A DNA stretch of 64,000 nt from Plenodomus lindquistii (lineage: Eukaryota; Ascomycota; Dothideomycetes; Pleosporales; Leptosphaeriaceae): contig JANUWI010000001.1 of NCBI GenBank assembly GCA_025504975.1, positions 3,534,001 through 3,598,000 of the forward strand, written 5' to 3'. The notes beneath the pieces are model-generated. The model did no database searches. It was not told where the DNA came from and saw only the letters and a program-made list of their open reading frames with translations. This document shows, one piece after another, positions 1 to 12,640 of this stretch; within the stretch, counting starts at the first letter, position 1; every line of letters starts with the position of its first letter. Both the position numbers and the translations under genes were made by a program.

Positions 1-1907
1 GGATCATGGAAGATGGATGACAGAGGCTGGTAGACGTATTTTACTTTCTCGGGGGATGACTTCGTCTTTTCAGGCTCCACCCATGGAGCGGTTCGTTGGA
101 TACCACGATCGCTATTGAGTAGATGTGCGAAAAGTTCATGCTGAGACTTTGAGCTTGATTTCGTTTTGTAGTGTTGATCAACAACCGCCCAGAATGCGTC
201 AAGGATTTTCTCAGCTCTGATCATTGTTTCGACGTTCTGCCTATTACGACGATGGTGAATAGGATAGTCGAAGCGACCGTCGCTGAAATCAGCGTGCTTG
301 TAAATTGAAGAACCCTCAAACTCGATACTTAGAATCGAATACGACTCTCCAAAAGTGTCCATGTACTGCTGATGCATCTTGCCGTTGTTCATCGCCATGT
401 CATCTTCGATCCTGCGGGCCCACGGCTGGAAGAGGTGCAGCTGGTACAGACATTGGGACACCACGGACAGTGAGGACAGTCGACTGGCTGTCCAAGGCGT
501 GATCCAACTAGCGCATTCCGGATTTATGCGTGTGAGACGGTCGATTTCATCTGTAAAGTTGTGAAGACCGAACTTATGAAGAAAGACGTCCGACAAAATC
601 AGAACAAAAAAGAGCAACATATAGTTCCTCGCCTGATCTTGAAGAGGCGGTGGATCTTGAGCTTGGATACACATTCGACGGGCCTGCGCAGGAGCAAACA
701 TTCCACTCCTCAGCTGGCTTAGGAGAATATCCATCGCTATGTTGAGGAGGTAGCGAAAATGCTGGAAGGCGCTGAACATCTCGTCGGGAAGGTTGTCTCC
801 AGGCTTGATATCATGCTGATGCGCAGCGTGAAGCCGTGCTACATTGTCGACTTGCTTGACGGCCTCGTCGAAAGCTGCAAACCCAAAGTAAGCGGTATCA
901 ATGACACATAGAATGACTCGGTTCCAGAACACTGTACAGTCCGACTTATTCAGGTCAGGATCCAGCGGATGATGTGCTGCGAAAGTTTGCAGCACATCTG
1001 TGAAGTAACCTGGGTCTTCACGCAGCGACCAGATATGGTCCTCCCGGGCATTGCGTTCTGCAAACAAAAGGGCTCGTATTCTTGCATAGTCAATATGTGC
1101 AGGTACTTTGTATGGTGCCTCCATTGACATCACTCGTAAAGACGTGATTTCTGGATGTAAAGAGACGGGCTCACCCGGATCCGGTAGCGTGTCACCGTCT
1201 GCCAGCGAGGCGATGTCTCGTAGCAGCAAGTGACAGATCTTGACCAGGAACTCCCAGATACGTTGCTGAATTTCCAAAGCCTGCAATCCATGGCCCGAGT
1301 GCATACCAGCCCAGTTCTTCGCATTGTCGAAAGCTTTGTCATCGTCGTCCCTTACCAGTTTCCCATAGGTTTTGGGTGTCGTGCGATTATGGAAGAGCAT
1401 GGTGTGCTCTTCTAAGAACCTGAGCCTAATCACTTGAACATCTTCGCCCAGTCTGGCTTGCTCCAAATCTGAATGCACAAACTCGTGTGGTTGATGTCGC
1501 CTCCGCGCATGCAATAGCAGCAGCAAATTGCGCGTCACTGTGAGATGTTCGAGGTTGATAAGTGGCCACATGTACGCTTCCTTGGACCATGACTTTGCTC
1601 TCCATGCTGCGATATCCGGTCTATGATATTCGGCCATGTTTGGCCATGCTTCGAGTAGAATTTACTTCTTCTGCGAGTTCGATTTGTTTACCCAGCGCTT
1701 ACGAATATTGTCTTCATGGCGATACACAATGTTCTTAAGCTCCTCACAGTCCTTGAAAAGCTTCGCGGCAAATTTCCGGGCTTCTTTTTTGACTCTGGCC
1801 GGACTCGGAAGGAACGAGGGCATTATTGTACTAGCTGTCACACTACGAAATAACGTTGAGTTGTCCATCTTTGTCTTGATGTTTCGATCAGGTGAGTCCA
1901 TGGGCAA
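1..1907 (-). pseudogene. 5' part of a large fungal protein gene with an in-frame stop; runs off the left edge
   Basis: Reading right to left from an ATG at 1907, the frame is open for 81 codons, meets a single TAA at 1664-1662, and is then open in the same frame for about 550 more codons to base 1. The first 81 residues end in the motif IRKRW followed by KSNSQKK, and the residues after the stop read ILLEAWPNM...HRPD. From memory, IRKRW, AWPNMP and HRPD occur together near the N-terminus of a widespread, functionally uncharacterised family of long ascomycete proteins, so the stop appears to sit inside a conserved block. A CAA-to-TAA change would explain it. No intron signals span the stop. Translation could restart at the ATG at 1637, which would lose the N-terminal block. 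The 3' end lies outside the window. Function unknown; the single protein-coding frame is well supported, the family assignment is moderate. Confidence 0.7.
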
Positions 1908-3139
1908 GACTTTGAGCAGATGGAAACAAAGTGGCTGGAGACAGGTGTTGTGCCGAGCGAGCGAGTGGAACGGTTGGCTTAGCTTTTACGAATGGGAATC
2001 AGGGAGAAAAGCTGGGTACCAGAAGTAAAGAAAGACGGAGAAGTGAGAAAGGTGCTTTTAATGCAATCTTCGGAAATGCAGTGACACCGCATATTGTCAC
2101 ATACCGGGGTACGACTGAATACTACTGGGATCCTGCAGAAGCCGTGGATGTCTCAGCAGTTTTTTTACTATCCCTGTTCGAGCATCAATACATATCTCAA
2201 TCGAAAGCAAACATCAGCCTCTACTACGTTCAAGTAAGAATCTTTTATAAAGATTTTTTATTGTTGAGGATGCAGCGTTTGAGTTTGAAAGTCAAAGACA
2301 ATGGCAAAAGCGACGAGGCAGCTCTACCAGTTGCAGCTTAGCTGCATAGATATCTAGATAGTGTAACAGTGCCTTCTCGTCGAGAGGCTAAGAGCTAACA
2401 GAGCATCAATTATGTTTGTTACATACGGGTACAAAGCCAAAGACCTCTATCATATCCCTGAGATGTCCCCTCGTACGTTAGACCAAGACGGTAGCTTCCG
2501 CAGGTCTGAATACACAAATTTTGTTCCAACTATCGCAAGATACCGATGGCGTTTTGACACGCATCGCAATGTGAAGTCGGCCGTGCGGCACTGCGATATT
2601 CTCAGCACACCTTCGCGGCGAGGTGGTACACAAGATTCGGAGTTCCCGTAGATGTTAAGTGACGTTTCGAACTTGGAAAACATTGGCATGTATTGAAGAA
2701 GTGTCCACGCGGTCTGCATGAGATGAACGCGGCGATGGTGGAGATGGATGATGAAGCACGTCTGACGTAATCGTACATTACCGGAATAGGAAAGTTGGGT
2801 AGAGCATTGATCACGGTTGCCCCCACTTCTCCTGATGTTCAAGGCGCGTCCGCCATCGTGATTCAGGCGTATCAAGAGCACAACCTTTTCCAGAAGACTG
2901 TACGCCTGCAGGCTTTGTGGTACTGACTGTACACAGAGTCGATTTTGGGAGATACGCTTGATCTATCTCTATTCCTCTCGCTGCATGCTAGGACGCCTAA
3001 CCTGCCGCTTTCACGTCTTGACGCGTTGGGCGTTCAGTTAATCGATCTTCTTGATTCTTCGCGACGCTTACTGAGTAATCTAGTGTTCACGGCTTTTTCA
3101 CACTCAACACTGTACAGTGTTGGCGACACCATAACCGCA
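1908..3139. other. Intergenic region
   Basis: This lies upstream of the left-edge gene and downstream of the P450 gene, both on the minus strand. Short open frames occur on both strands but none shows a recognisable domain or good splice structure. A run of T residues and an AT-rich stretch lie around 2150-2270. Nothing else could be supported. Confidence 0.5.
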
Positions 3140-4939
3140 CTACTTACCATAGAAGGTACTCATGCGGTATTTTGTTTCACCATTGTATACCTCGAGATCT
3201 GCCAGCGCTTGCTCTCCTTCGCGAACAATCGCTTTCCGGATCGTCTCGCTTCTAGGCTTGATACTGACTTTGAAATCTCTAGGTCGCATATTAAGCCCGT
3301 TTCTATAGTCCTGTTAGCAGGTGTTTCAAGATGCCAAAAGAGTTGCTCACGTGTAGTCGAAGATATCGACTGGAATTAGATTGCCGCTTTCATCAAGCGC
3401 AGGCTCGATCTTAAAACCCCAGACCAGTCTCGCAACAGTCAACCATGTACCCTGTTCCGCCAACGCCTGACCGGAACATACCCGTCGTCCCCAGCCAAAT
3501 GTCATATATCCCCGTTCGCCTGGAAATGGACGTGAGTCTGGGTGACCTTTGAGGAATCGTGATGGATTGAAGCGATCAGGATCTGGGAAGTCGCGATCGT
3601 TGTGATGAATCGCCCAGACGTTCCCCTGCGTCCACGTCATTTTCGGTATTAGGTATCCGTTGTAGTAATCGTCTTGCACAGGCGCGTGGGGCTGTCCTCC
3701 AATGATTGCTACGGATCGCCAACGGAAGACCTCCTTTACGAATGCGCGCATATAGGGTAGATTTATATCGTCGTCAAAGGAAGGGCTCCGATCGGGCCCT
3801 ACAACACGGTCAAGCTCTTCCCAGGCAGCTTCTAAGGTTTCAGGAAAAGCACGCATCGCCAGAACAGCGGTGATCAGTGTGCTGCTCGAGGTATCTGAAC
3901 CCGCGCCAAACAGATTTCCAGCCAGAGCGGAAATTTCCTTCGGCGTCAAGCCGTACTTCTCCCGCTCTCGGAACAGCATCTTCGCATAGCAATCCTCGTG
4001 TCCAGGCTTCTCATTCGCTTCATTTGCCAAAGAGTAGAAAAAGTCATGACCACGATGCGATCTCTTCCTCGTCCCTAAGCCGTGCTTCCAAGGCGCATAC
4101 TCTGTCGGCACTCTCGCCAATATGGGAAAGGTCTCGAGCAGCATCGGAAATGTCTTTCCAGGGACGTTCAAGTCGGCTGCGCGATGCATCAACGCAATGA
4201 CTTCGGTGATAATAGGATCGTCAGGGCTCGCTACCCGTCTCCCAAACCCAATGATCGAAACAACGCTCGTTGCATACCGCTCAAAATGTGCCACGTACTT
4301 CTCCGGGCTGGTGAGTAGATCAAGCGCGACGACTTTGCTCTCATCATTCTGAAAGTCGCGATACTTCTTCACCTGCTGTATGCCAACGCCCTGATGCGTG
4401 ATTTTCCTCAGAGCACGGAATCTTTCACGTTGCGCCTGCGTTGTCGTGATGAGATTGACGAGGTTGTTCTGACCAGCGCCCAGCTCGGCGAAGACCAACA
4501 TGCGCGGTCGAGAACAGTAGATTCCAGCCCTCTTATCGAGCAGCTCGCTTGCGGTCCACGCGTCGTTGATCCAGACTGTGGGGTTTCTCCCGATCCAAAA
4601 TGTTATCAACGGTGTGTTGTACTTTTTCGAGAGCTCTTCGAAGAAAATCCATGGTTTTTCATCGGGGAGTTGGAAGGTGTTGCCGACAATTGGATATGGA
4701 AAGGGTCCAGGTGGCTTGCAGAGGCAATGTCAGTCTACTATCGGACGTTTGAGGATGCATGGGCAACTCACCATTTTAGACCTCAGGTACAGCATCCACG
4801 CGTAGTCTGCGACTAGGGCAGCGGCCGCAATCGCAAGAATCGCCGAAACAACATTCGTCGCGCCATACTTCGCAAAACCATGCTGCAGATAGTGCAGAGG
4901 CAACGCTTCGAACAACTGCTCGATCGCCATATCTTCCAC
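3140..4939 (-). CDS. Cytochrome P450 monooxygenase
   Basis: Three exons (4939-4772, 4714-3351, 3302-3140) join in phase to give about 564 residues, normal for a microsomal fungal P450. Residues 1-50 hold a hydrophobic membrane anchor, followed after intron 1 by the proline-rich hinge PPGPFPYPIVG. The I-helix oxygen-activation motif GAGSDTS, the K-helix EVFR and the haem-binding loop FGWGRRVCSG, with the thiolate ligand at about Cys469, are all present. The last exon is needed for a normal C-terminus: intron 2 (GTGAGC...TATAG, 48 bp) falls just after FDYT, and the next exon gives NGLNMRPRDFKVSIKPR. By family knowledge it should oxidise a small lipophilic substrate at the ER with a P450 reductase. 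It resembles the CYP families seen in fungal secondary metabolism, but no substrate can be named. Divergently oriented to the MFS gene at 6590. Confidence 0.93.
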
Positions 4940-6589
4940 TCTCGTTCGCGGAGAGCTTTGGTATTGTCAAGCTTGAAGTCACAACGCGGCTGTGATGACA
5001 ATGTCAACACACCATTCCCTCTACCATGCCAATCTCCAAACAAGCGAGACTCAAGCGTTGTGGCGTTAGAATTCATCCGTTATCGCGAGGACCAGCCGTT
5101 GTCGAACTGGGCTTGGACGCCGTATTTACCCCGCATGAAACGCGGGGGTGGGGCTGGGGTAGGTTGGTAGTCTGGGATGCCGGTTAATGTTTGTGGCTAC
5201 CATGCTCTACAAAGGAGCTCGTACTTTTTGAGTCACCAAAGCCACAAGGGGCTGTAGTCACCACACTACATAAAAACTTCTACTAAAAGTAATAAAATTA
5301 TACGTGTATTCTCTGTAATTATTAGAGACAATATTTTGTTAAATTTAAATGCTTTTGTTATCTCTCTGCTGCTGCATAGGCTTGAGCGTCATGCTGTTAA
5401 TGTGAGGTGGGGACACAATAATATGAGCTCTTTCGTATGCTTGAAAATGAAAGCCACTAAGTTAATGCCCGTCCCCGACGCCTCCCCAGCCAAGGAGAGC
5501 TAAGTTAACGCACTTCTCGTAGCCATACTAACCACATGGAGCAATTCCCTGGACTTCCGACCTCAATACGACTGCGCTGTACGCATGGCAAAGTGTCTCC
5601 GTACAAGCTTTGTATGAGTACTCCGTCAGAGCGATATCGTAGGTGGATCACGACGTTAGTTATGCAGAGTGCACCTTTGCAAAGATCCAATGTCACCTTC
5701 GGTGATTGCATGAGGTCCATCGAGCTAACCCGTCCTAGGCCAACTCTCAAAGAACACACGGAATGCTAGTAGACAGTACACGCTTTCGTACGGTCATTTT
5801 CATCGCCCCGCGTTCCTGTCTTAATATCGCGTCGGTCTTCGCACCCCTCTTCAAAAATGGCCCCAAAATTATTTCCCTCACTGCCGATGATTCTGCGGAG
5901 TCATCTCTCCGATGCTGGACGTATACCGCTGCAGCTATGCAACGCTATTACCCTATGCAGGCGAGTAAGTGGACCCAGGAGAGATCTATGTCGACTGACT
6001 TGTTTTACCTAGCGAGCTACTGCGCGAAACACCTGTCACCAGTCCAACTCCACATCTTCATGGGAGTGAACGCCTGGTTTAGCTGAAGGTATCAGCCACT
6101 ATGTACACGAGATGTTAAGATCGGGTTCTAAATCGTCTACCGGTTCGCTTTGGCCTATGACCCTAGTTAGGGCTTTGTCAATGCCACAACTTTGCGAGCC
6201 ACGTGAATACACGAGGGAAATATGATCGTAGCCATGCGTCCGGACTGGGCTATCCCAGCTCCTTCCCCGCACCCCACAGTTGATGTTGATCAAATTCCGG
6301 GGTAGGAGTGCACTAAGCTGTTATGGCGCGATCGGCACATTTGCAGACTGCATTTGATGCCTGCTTGACGATCTGCATATGAATTAGAAACACTTGGCCA
6401 GCAGGGTAAGTGAGCAGAGTGTTGAAGAGAAAGATTCTCTCGTTGAAGATCAAGAAATTGAATATCTCATAATTCTTCATCAATATCCAACTTTGACAAG
6501 TACCAACCAAGACGTCGTCCTGTCCATCGTCTGTACGCAACAACCACATATCTATGATCCCCGAGGTGTAAAGACCTTCACCAGCTACC
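4940..6589. other. Divergent intergenic region between the P450 and MFS genes
   Basis: These 1.65 kb separate the starts of two divergent genes and so should hold both promoters. There is a distinctly AT-rich patch at about 5270-5350. Small open frames at 5505-6086 show no domain features and were not accepted as genes. Confidence 0.5.
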
Positions 6590-8326
6590 ATGGCCGACAC
6601 CACCAGCTCGCTGCTCAGTAACTGGAAGTGCATCATGGCATGCACTCTCGTTTCGATGTCGCCATTCCAGTATGGTATCGATTTCGGTGCCATCGGTGGT
6701 CTCCAAGCCATGCGCGGCTTCCTCGAGGTTTTCGGACATGCCGATCCAACGCAAGCAGTGGGCTACAACATTTCGCCAACACGCCAGCAGCTCATATCTT
6801 CACTCATGATCTTGGGTGCATTCTTGAGCTCAGGAAGCGCAGGTTTCTTTGCCTCGTTTCTGGGCCGAAGGCATTGTTTGTGGTTGGCGAGTTTGTTGTG
6901 CTGCGTCAGTAATGTCATTATGATGACCACAACGAGTATTGGCGGATTGTACGCTGGCCGTTTCTTCATTGGTGTCGCCAATGGCATGCTCATGACTTTC
7001 TCTCAATTGTATATTCAGGTATGTTATTTGATTGATAGGCTCAGTTGGGAACAAAATGCTCACGATGCGACAGGAAAGCGCTCCAGCCCGTTATCGAGGC
7101 CTCCTGATCTCCGTCTTCCAGATCTGGACTTCCCTCGGCTCCCTCATCGGTACAGTCATAGATAATGCTACCCATAACATGGAAGGAAAGAACTCATACA
7201 TCATTCCTCTCGGTACAATCTATATCATTCCTGTCTTCATGTCCATAGGGCTTTTCTTCATCCCCGAGTCTCCTCGCTGGCTGATGCTAGTTGGCAAACC
7301 AGAACAAGCCACCAAGGCTATGCTGTGGATGCGTCCCGATCCTGAGTCTGTACCCGCAGAAATCGCCGAGATTCAAGCAGCCATCAATGCTGAGAAAGTC
7401 ACCAAGGATTCGGCAAATTTTATCGACATCTGGAGGGATCCTGTAGATCGCCGACGCACGCTCTTGGCCATCGCTGCTGTCTCGACACAAGCAGCCTCAG
7501 GAGCAATGTTTATGATCGCCTATGGCACTTACTTCTTTTCAATGGCGAACGTGGGTAGTCCCTTCATGAACAGCTGCATCTTGACAGCGGTCGGTGTGCT
7601 CGCCATTATTATCAACAGCTGTGTCATCTCGAAAATTGGGCGACGACGAGTATTTCTCATGACGGGTTTAACGCTCTGCGGGGTTACGCAAATCATCATC
7701 GCTGCAGTGTACCATGTCAACCCGGGCACCGTTGGCACAGGAAAGGTAATGGTTGCCGCCCCATCTGCAGATCATTTTGCTGATCAGACACAGGTAATTG
7801 TTGGTCTATCCATCATCTACATCGTCGGATACAACGGAATGGTGGCTGCGTACGCTTGGCTCTCTGGTGGGGAGATCCCATCGCAGCGTCTTCGCTCCTA
7901 CACATTTGGTATTGCAGCCGCGGTTGGTTTCGCCGGCGCGTGGCTTGCCACCTTCACAGCACCATACTTCATCAACCCTGATGCGCTCGGTTGGGGTCCA
8001 GAGTACGGTACGTCAATCAGCCTGTCGTCCACACAATTGATGGTCAAGTTACTAATAAGTCGATAGGTTGGATTTGGGGACCCTCTTGCTTCATCACCGT
8101 TGCTTGGGTGTACTTCTATTTGCCAGAGATCAAGAATCGCACCCTAGAAGAAATTGATGAGATGTTCGAGGCCAAGCTCCCGGCGCGCAAGTTCAGGCAG
8201 TATGTGTGTGTTGGGAGGGCTATCTCGGGCGCGGATGGCAAGAGTGGAAGGAGTGACAGTAAAATATCAGAGAAGGAAGATACGGTTGAGAGACATGAGG
8301 TCGTGGATGTGATGAAAAGCGCCTAG
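6590..8326 (+). CDS. MFS sugar-type transporter (sugar porter family)
   Basis: Three exons (6590-7018, 7074-8007, 8067-8326), joined by introns with GTATGT and GTACGT donors, give about 540 residues. The sequence has the alternating hydrophobic segments of a 12-helix MFS protein and the sugar-porter signatures: GRR after helix 2, PESPRWLM at the end of helix 6, a second GRRR after helix 8, and SGGEIPSQRLRS in the position of the PETKG-side motifs. The end of the last helix is followed by the usual charged LPEIKNRTLEEIDEMFE segment. It should move a sugar or a sugar-like or aromatic compound across the plasma membrane by proton symport. Relatives are often called maltose, quinate or general alpha-glucoside permeases, but the substrate cannot be read from sequence. 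It lies between the P450 and FAD monooxygenase genes, which suggests uptake or export for that pathway (inference). Confidence 0.92.
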
Positions 8327-8893
8327 AGATTGCCTATTGGTAGTGGCAATTGTGTCGATCCGCATTCCGATTTTGAAGACCAAATAGCGTCAATGAATGG
8401 CATGCCAGTTTCATACTGATACAAAGAAGGTCATCTTTAATCAGTCCTTCATTAGTCGAACCAAAATTCTATACCGCCAATATATGATATCTTGAGCTTC
8501 GGGGGACATGCTGAAATCCACGTTGGAGAGTTTACGCGGGACAACTAATTTACTTTAGTAGTCTCTGATACGCGCGTCTTCTCAACGTTTCATAGTGCCC
8601 GGGTTTGTGCTCTGTAGTCAAGGTGAGGACTTCGTACACGGGCTTGCCTTCGTACGACTGGTAAAAACTTGCAATAAGTTGTTGCGATGACTATCAACAA
8701 GGCCGAGAATGTACCGGCTAATGTAATACGTTATTTGAAGATGCATCAGATGTATTCCCTATATTCCGTAAAAGTCTTGATTCGTTGAGAGATATTTATA
8801 AGTCACATTTCGTAGCATTACCTTACCATAATGCAGCATTCAACGAGATGCTATAATTCCTTATTTGTAGATAATGATGATATATTGAAGACC
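8327..8893. other. Convergent intergenic region
   Basis: The 3' ends of the MFS gene and the FAD monooxygenase gene face each other here. The sequence is AT-rich near 8700-8890. No gene or repeat was recognised. Confidence 0.5.
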
Positions 8894-10277
8894 CTAAGCC
8901 GCGACAATTGCTACTTTTTGGATTGCCTCGTCACCCACCTCCTCCGCATGAGCCTCAGCATCATGCTGGAACACCCAGTCTTCGCGTGGGAATTGGATCA
9001 GCGTTGGGTCCGCTTTGACTTTCTCCCAGTCCGTCTTGTGCCACATATCCCTTGTCGTCTCTCCAGTCTTCTGCACAGCCTTGACTCTATCGTATCGCAC
9101 GTCTTGATATGCTCTCAAAGCACCCCTGATATTATATTTACCAGCCTTCCGCAAAAGCACTGCAAGTGTGACACCATCTTCTAGGGCTTGCGTTGCGCCT
9201 TGCGCACTAGTTGGTAGAAACGGATGCGCCGCGTCGCCCAGTAAGCAGATACGCCCGTGGCCCGGCGCGGTACCGTACCCGCTGACCCAGTTTGGTAATG
9301 GGTCCCGGTAGACCAGCTTCCAGTCAACGAGCTTCTCTTCGGGGGTCTTGGATACGATCTTCCAGCACATAGGGTCCCAGCCTTCAAGTACCTCTTTGAC
9401 ATCCTTGAGATAACCGGGAAAAGACCACGACTCATCGATATCGTGCTCGTCGCGGTGGGTGAGGACCCAACAGCAATCGGAACCATTTTTGATGGTGCTG
9501 AAGAGGAAGTGTACATCTGGGCCGATCCAGCCGTTGAAGGTGTCTCCGTTCTCGCAAAAGTGCTTCGTCTCCGGATCTGCGATCATGTCTTTATTCGTGA
9601 ACCACGATCTCCACACTGCGTATCCCGAACTCTTTGGCTTGTCTTCAAAGCCTAAAACCAACGTCCTCGCTTTACTCCTTACACCATCACTCGCCACTAC
9701 GACATCGCCTTGCACTTTTGTTCCATCTTCTAACTCAATGCCGGCCGCATTTTCGTTTTCCCAGTACTTCTCCACTCTCTGCCCCAAATTGATCTCCACA
9801 CCAACCTCTTTAGCATAGTTGAACACAATCTCATGCAGTTCTCCACGATGCCCATTGAAATTTGGCGCTTTCTCATCGCGCGGCGGCGTCTTCTGATTGA
9901 TCACAATCTCGCCGGTGTCGTATTTGTGGATGTTGAAGCCGTATTCGCTGAGGTCGATAGAAATTTTTCGCATATCGCGCGCAACGGCGCCATCATTCCA
10001 GCGCGCGAAGATACGACCAGCATTGGGGCCGAAGGAGATGATGTCCCCGAGAATCTTGAGCGAAGGGAAGGATTCGTAGATTATGGGGGTATGGCCTTGT
10101 CGGATGCATTCGATGGCCGCTGTAAGACCGCCGAAGCCTGTGCTCAGATGTCAGTGTGCCGTTTGGCCACGATATAGAAGTTTATGTACCTGCACCGATG
10201 ATAATGACTTTGATGCCTGTGTTGGGCTTTGCATCTCTATTGGCGGGTTTTGTGTCATAGGTTCCCAGAGACGACAT
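8894..10277 (-). CDS. FAD-dependent monooxygenase, salicylate hydroxylase-like
   Basis: Two exons (10277-10190 and 10137-8894) give about 443 residues, the usual length of a single-component aromatic hydroxylase. The Rossmann motif GAGFGGL is split by the intron, as is common when exon 1 encodes only the first strand. The DG motif appears as DGVRSKAR and the second FAD motif as GDAAHPFLPTSAQGA, and the order and spacing match PHBH-fold (class A) flavoprotein monooxygenases. Such enzymes use NAD(P)H and oxygen to hydroxylate, sometimes with decarboxylation, an aromatic or isoprenoid substrate in the cytosol. The name salicylate hydroxylase-like describes the family only. It is grouped with a P450, an SDR and a transporter, which fits a small catabolic or biosynthetic cluster. 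Start chosen at the ATG giving the usual short N-terminal extension before the first beta strand. Confidence 0.92.
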
Positions 10278-11016
10278 TTTGGGCAGTGTTGAGTCTTCTA
10301 CTATCATACAAATTGGCACTCAGTCGCGCTCTTGCAGTTGTTCTTCCAGATGTCAGATTATTTCAAGTACCAATAAGAAATTCGCGAAGGAAATCGAAAG
10401 TGAATACGCATTCCAGGCAAACTCCAAGCGGCTTGCAGCGTGGGGCTTGTGAATCCCTGCCCCTGCCGTCTACCCAGAACACCACCATTTGACATGAAAC
10501 ATATACTAGGAAGCATTGCACCGAACATTAGGCGCGGGGGCGCGACGCGATGCATCAGCTGGTTCGGCTCGCTTGCTCGACGGAGCAACGCAAGTCGATA
10601 CGATGAGCGGGACGTATCTGCCGGGTAAATTGGGTTGACGCGTGATGAGAGACTGTTGGGGATTGATGTGAGGTGTCGAGCTGCCCCACATCGTGTACTT
10701 TCCCCACTATGCGACCCCTCAGTCCTGACAAAGCTGGTCGCTTGCCTGATGGGAGCATCAGCACGAGCGAGGGAAGTAGTGCGTCATAAAAACAAGGCCA
10801 TGAAGGAAAGTGAGGAATTGTGTTGACCTAAATTCGACCAAATCTGAGATAGTTGGTGATGAGGTGTGCTTAAGCTTGGACCATGGGTGAATGTACCAGG
10901 TAGTCTGATCCAGCGTAATCAACGCTAGTGGGGCATGCAGAGAGGAAAAGGAATAACCTTTAATCTCTAGAAGGTGGCGGCCCAAGATTCACTCTGTATT
11001 TTGGTAGCTCATCACA
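10278..11016. other. Divergent promoter region between the monooxygenase and SDR genes
   Basis: About 740 bp between two divergent starts. No domain-bearing open frame was found; the short frames at 10440-10985 overlap each other on both strands and look like chance. Confidence 0.5.
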
Positions 11017-12128
11017 ATGGCCTCAGTAACGCATCACGAGTGGGACCAGCAGACCGGCGCTTTGGAGGTTGCCAAAGAATTCTACGAACAGGTCCGCGGA
11101 AAGAATGGTACAGTGACACGGTAGCTTTGTGAGCTTTGACTGATTGTAGCCAAAGTCCTCATCACTGGTATATCGCCGGAATCGATCGGCTCAGCCATCG
11201 CCTTGAGTTTTGCATCTCAGTCGCCCAATCTCCTGATCTTCGCTTCGCGGACACAATCCAAGCTCGAAGATGTGTCGGCGACAATCGCGGATTCCCATCC
11301 TGGGGTCAATGTTGAGATCGTGAAGCTGGATCTGATGTCTCAGGGGTCTATTAGAGAAGCAGCAGCAGAAATCGCCAAAATCACCAACCGGCTAGATCTC
11401 ATTATAAATAACGCAGCTTTCATGTCGCAGACACGACGGACCACCGAAGAAGGCATCGAGGGTCAATTCGGTGCACACCACATTGGCCACTTCCTCCTCA
11501 CGAATTTGCTGGTACCCCAGCTGCTGGTCGCAGCAAAGTCCAGTTCACCAGGTTCCACTCGTATTATCAATCTAAGCAGCGATGGACACGCTTTAAGTCC
11601 GGTCAGATTCTCGGACTACAACCTCACGGGAAAAGAAGTGCCGCCAGAAGAGATGCATAAGCCGCTGCCATCATTCTTTGCAGAGACGAAGGACGCTGGG
11701 TACAACGGTTGGGTTGCCTATGGACAAGGAAAGACAGCCAATATCCTTTTCTCCGTAGGCTTGAATCACTTATTTGGCGAGAAAGGCATTGCGAGCTACG
11801 CTGTCCATCCCGGATCGATCTGGACAGGCTTGAGTCGGAATCTAGACGCAGAGGGAGAGGCAGCTATCAGGAACACGAGCACTTTCTGGAAGAATCATGA
11901 TCAGGGCGCATCAACCGTGCTGGTCGCAGCTCTTGACCCTGCATTACGACGTGAGAGCTACACCTGGTGAAAATTGATAGGCTGCTGACATTACCAGCCT
12001 CACACGGTGTCTATCTGAGTGACTGTCAGATAACCAAAGCAGAGCCTTATGCCACGGATCTCGGACTAGCAAAGAGACTTTGGGCGCTAAGCGAATTCTT
12101 AGTTGGGATGGAACCAAGTAAACTGTAA
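11017..12128 (+). CDS. Short-chain dehydrogenase/reductase
   Basis: Three exons (11017-11107, 11150-11950, 11998-12128) join in phase to give about 340 residues. The cofactor loop reads ITGISPESIGSAIA, a variant of the TGxxxGIG motif. NNAAF matches the NNAG structural motif, a Ser in NLSSDGH is in the position of the catalytic serine, and YGQGK supplies the Tyr and Lys of the YxxxK active site. HPGSIWTGL is the usual segment after the active site. The protein resembles the retinol dehydrogenase/WW-oxidoreductase type of SDR common in fungal metabolite clusters, using NAD(P)(H) on a ketone or alcohol. The substrate is unknown. The last exon adds the conserved C-terminal GVYLSDC region, which confirms the second intron. 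Confidence 0.9.
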
Positions 12129-12640
12129 GATAGCTGAAATGGTAGTGCAAATCAAAACGACTGGTTCAAGATGGTATCATCCAGCCAGAAAAGCGCAGTT
12201 ACATACAGGACTCAACGATCGGAAAGTGATCCAGGTCATCGAACGTCTATAAATGAATTGCGATTTTTCGACAACCCGTCTCCGCATCAAATACGACAGT
12301 GCTAACTTAGGCGATTCGGGTCATGACGTCACACTACGCGCCGACACTGGTGAAACGCAACCACGCGTCGCGATGACCCCCACTCAGGCATTTCCTTTGA
12401 GCTACTCTGAGCCTCTTTTGCGGAAATTTCTTCTTATCCTCTTTATGCACTTTATTCCATTCGCATTAAGTTGCTCATTACTTGTTCCCAATGTCTCCAT
12501 CACTAGCATACAATGACTCCACTGCGCATCAAACACCGCGCTTCAAAGCAACGCCTGATCTTTCATGATACAAATTTCAAAGAAAATGGCTCGAACTACG
12601 TACCCGGCCTCCTACGACACACCTGATAACTTCATACAGG
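12129..12640. other. Convergent intergenic region
   Basis: This is the space between the stop of the SDR gene and the stop of the first kinase-like gene. An 87-codon open frame (12253-12516) shows no homology I recognise and is not called. Confidence 0.5.

Noticed and set aside
1931..3379. Protein-coding genes in the 1908-3139 gap (open frames on both strands)
   Set aside because: Frames overlap on both strands, lack domains, and part of this stretch proved to be the last exon of the P450 gene read on the opposite strand.
3347..3380. P450 ending at the in-frame TGA after FDYT
   Set aside because: This would drop the conserved C-terminus. A GTGAGC donor and TATAG acceptor remove the stop and give a normal end at 3140.
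5505..6086. Small genes between the P450 and MFS genes
   Set aside because: They have no domain, no splice structure and unremarkable composition; the region is better read as a divergent promoter.
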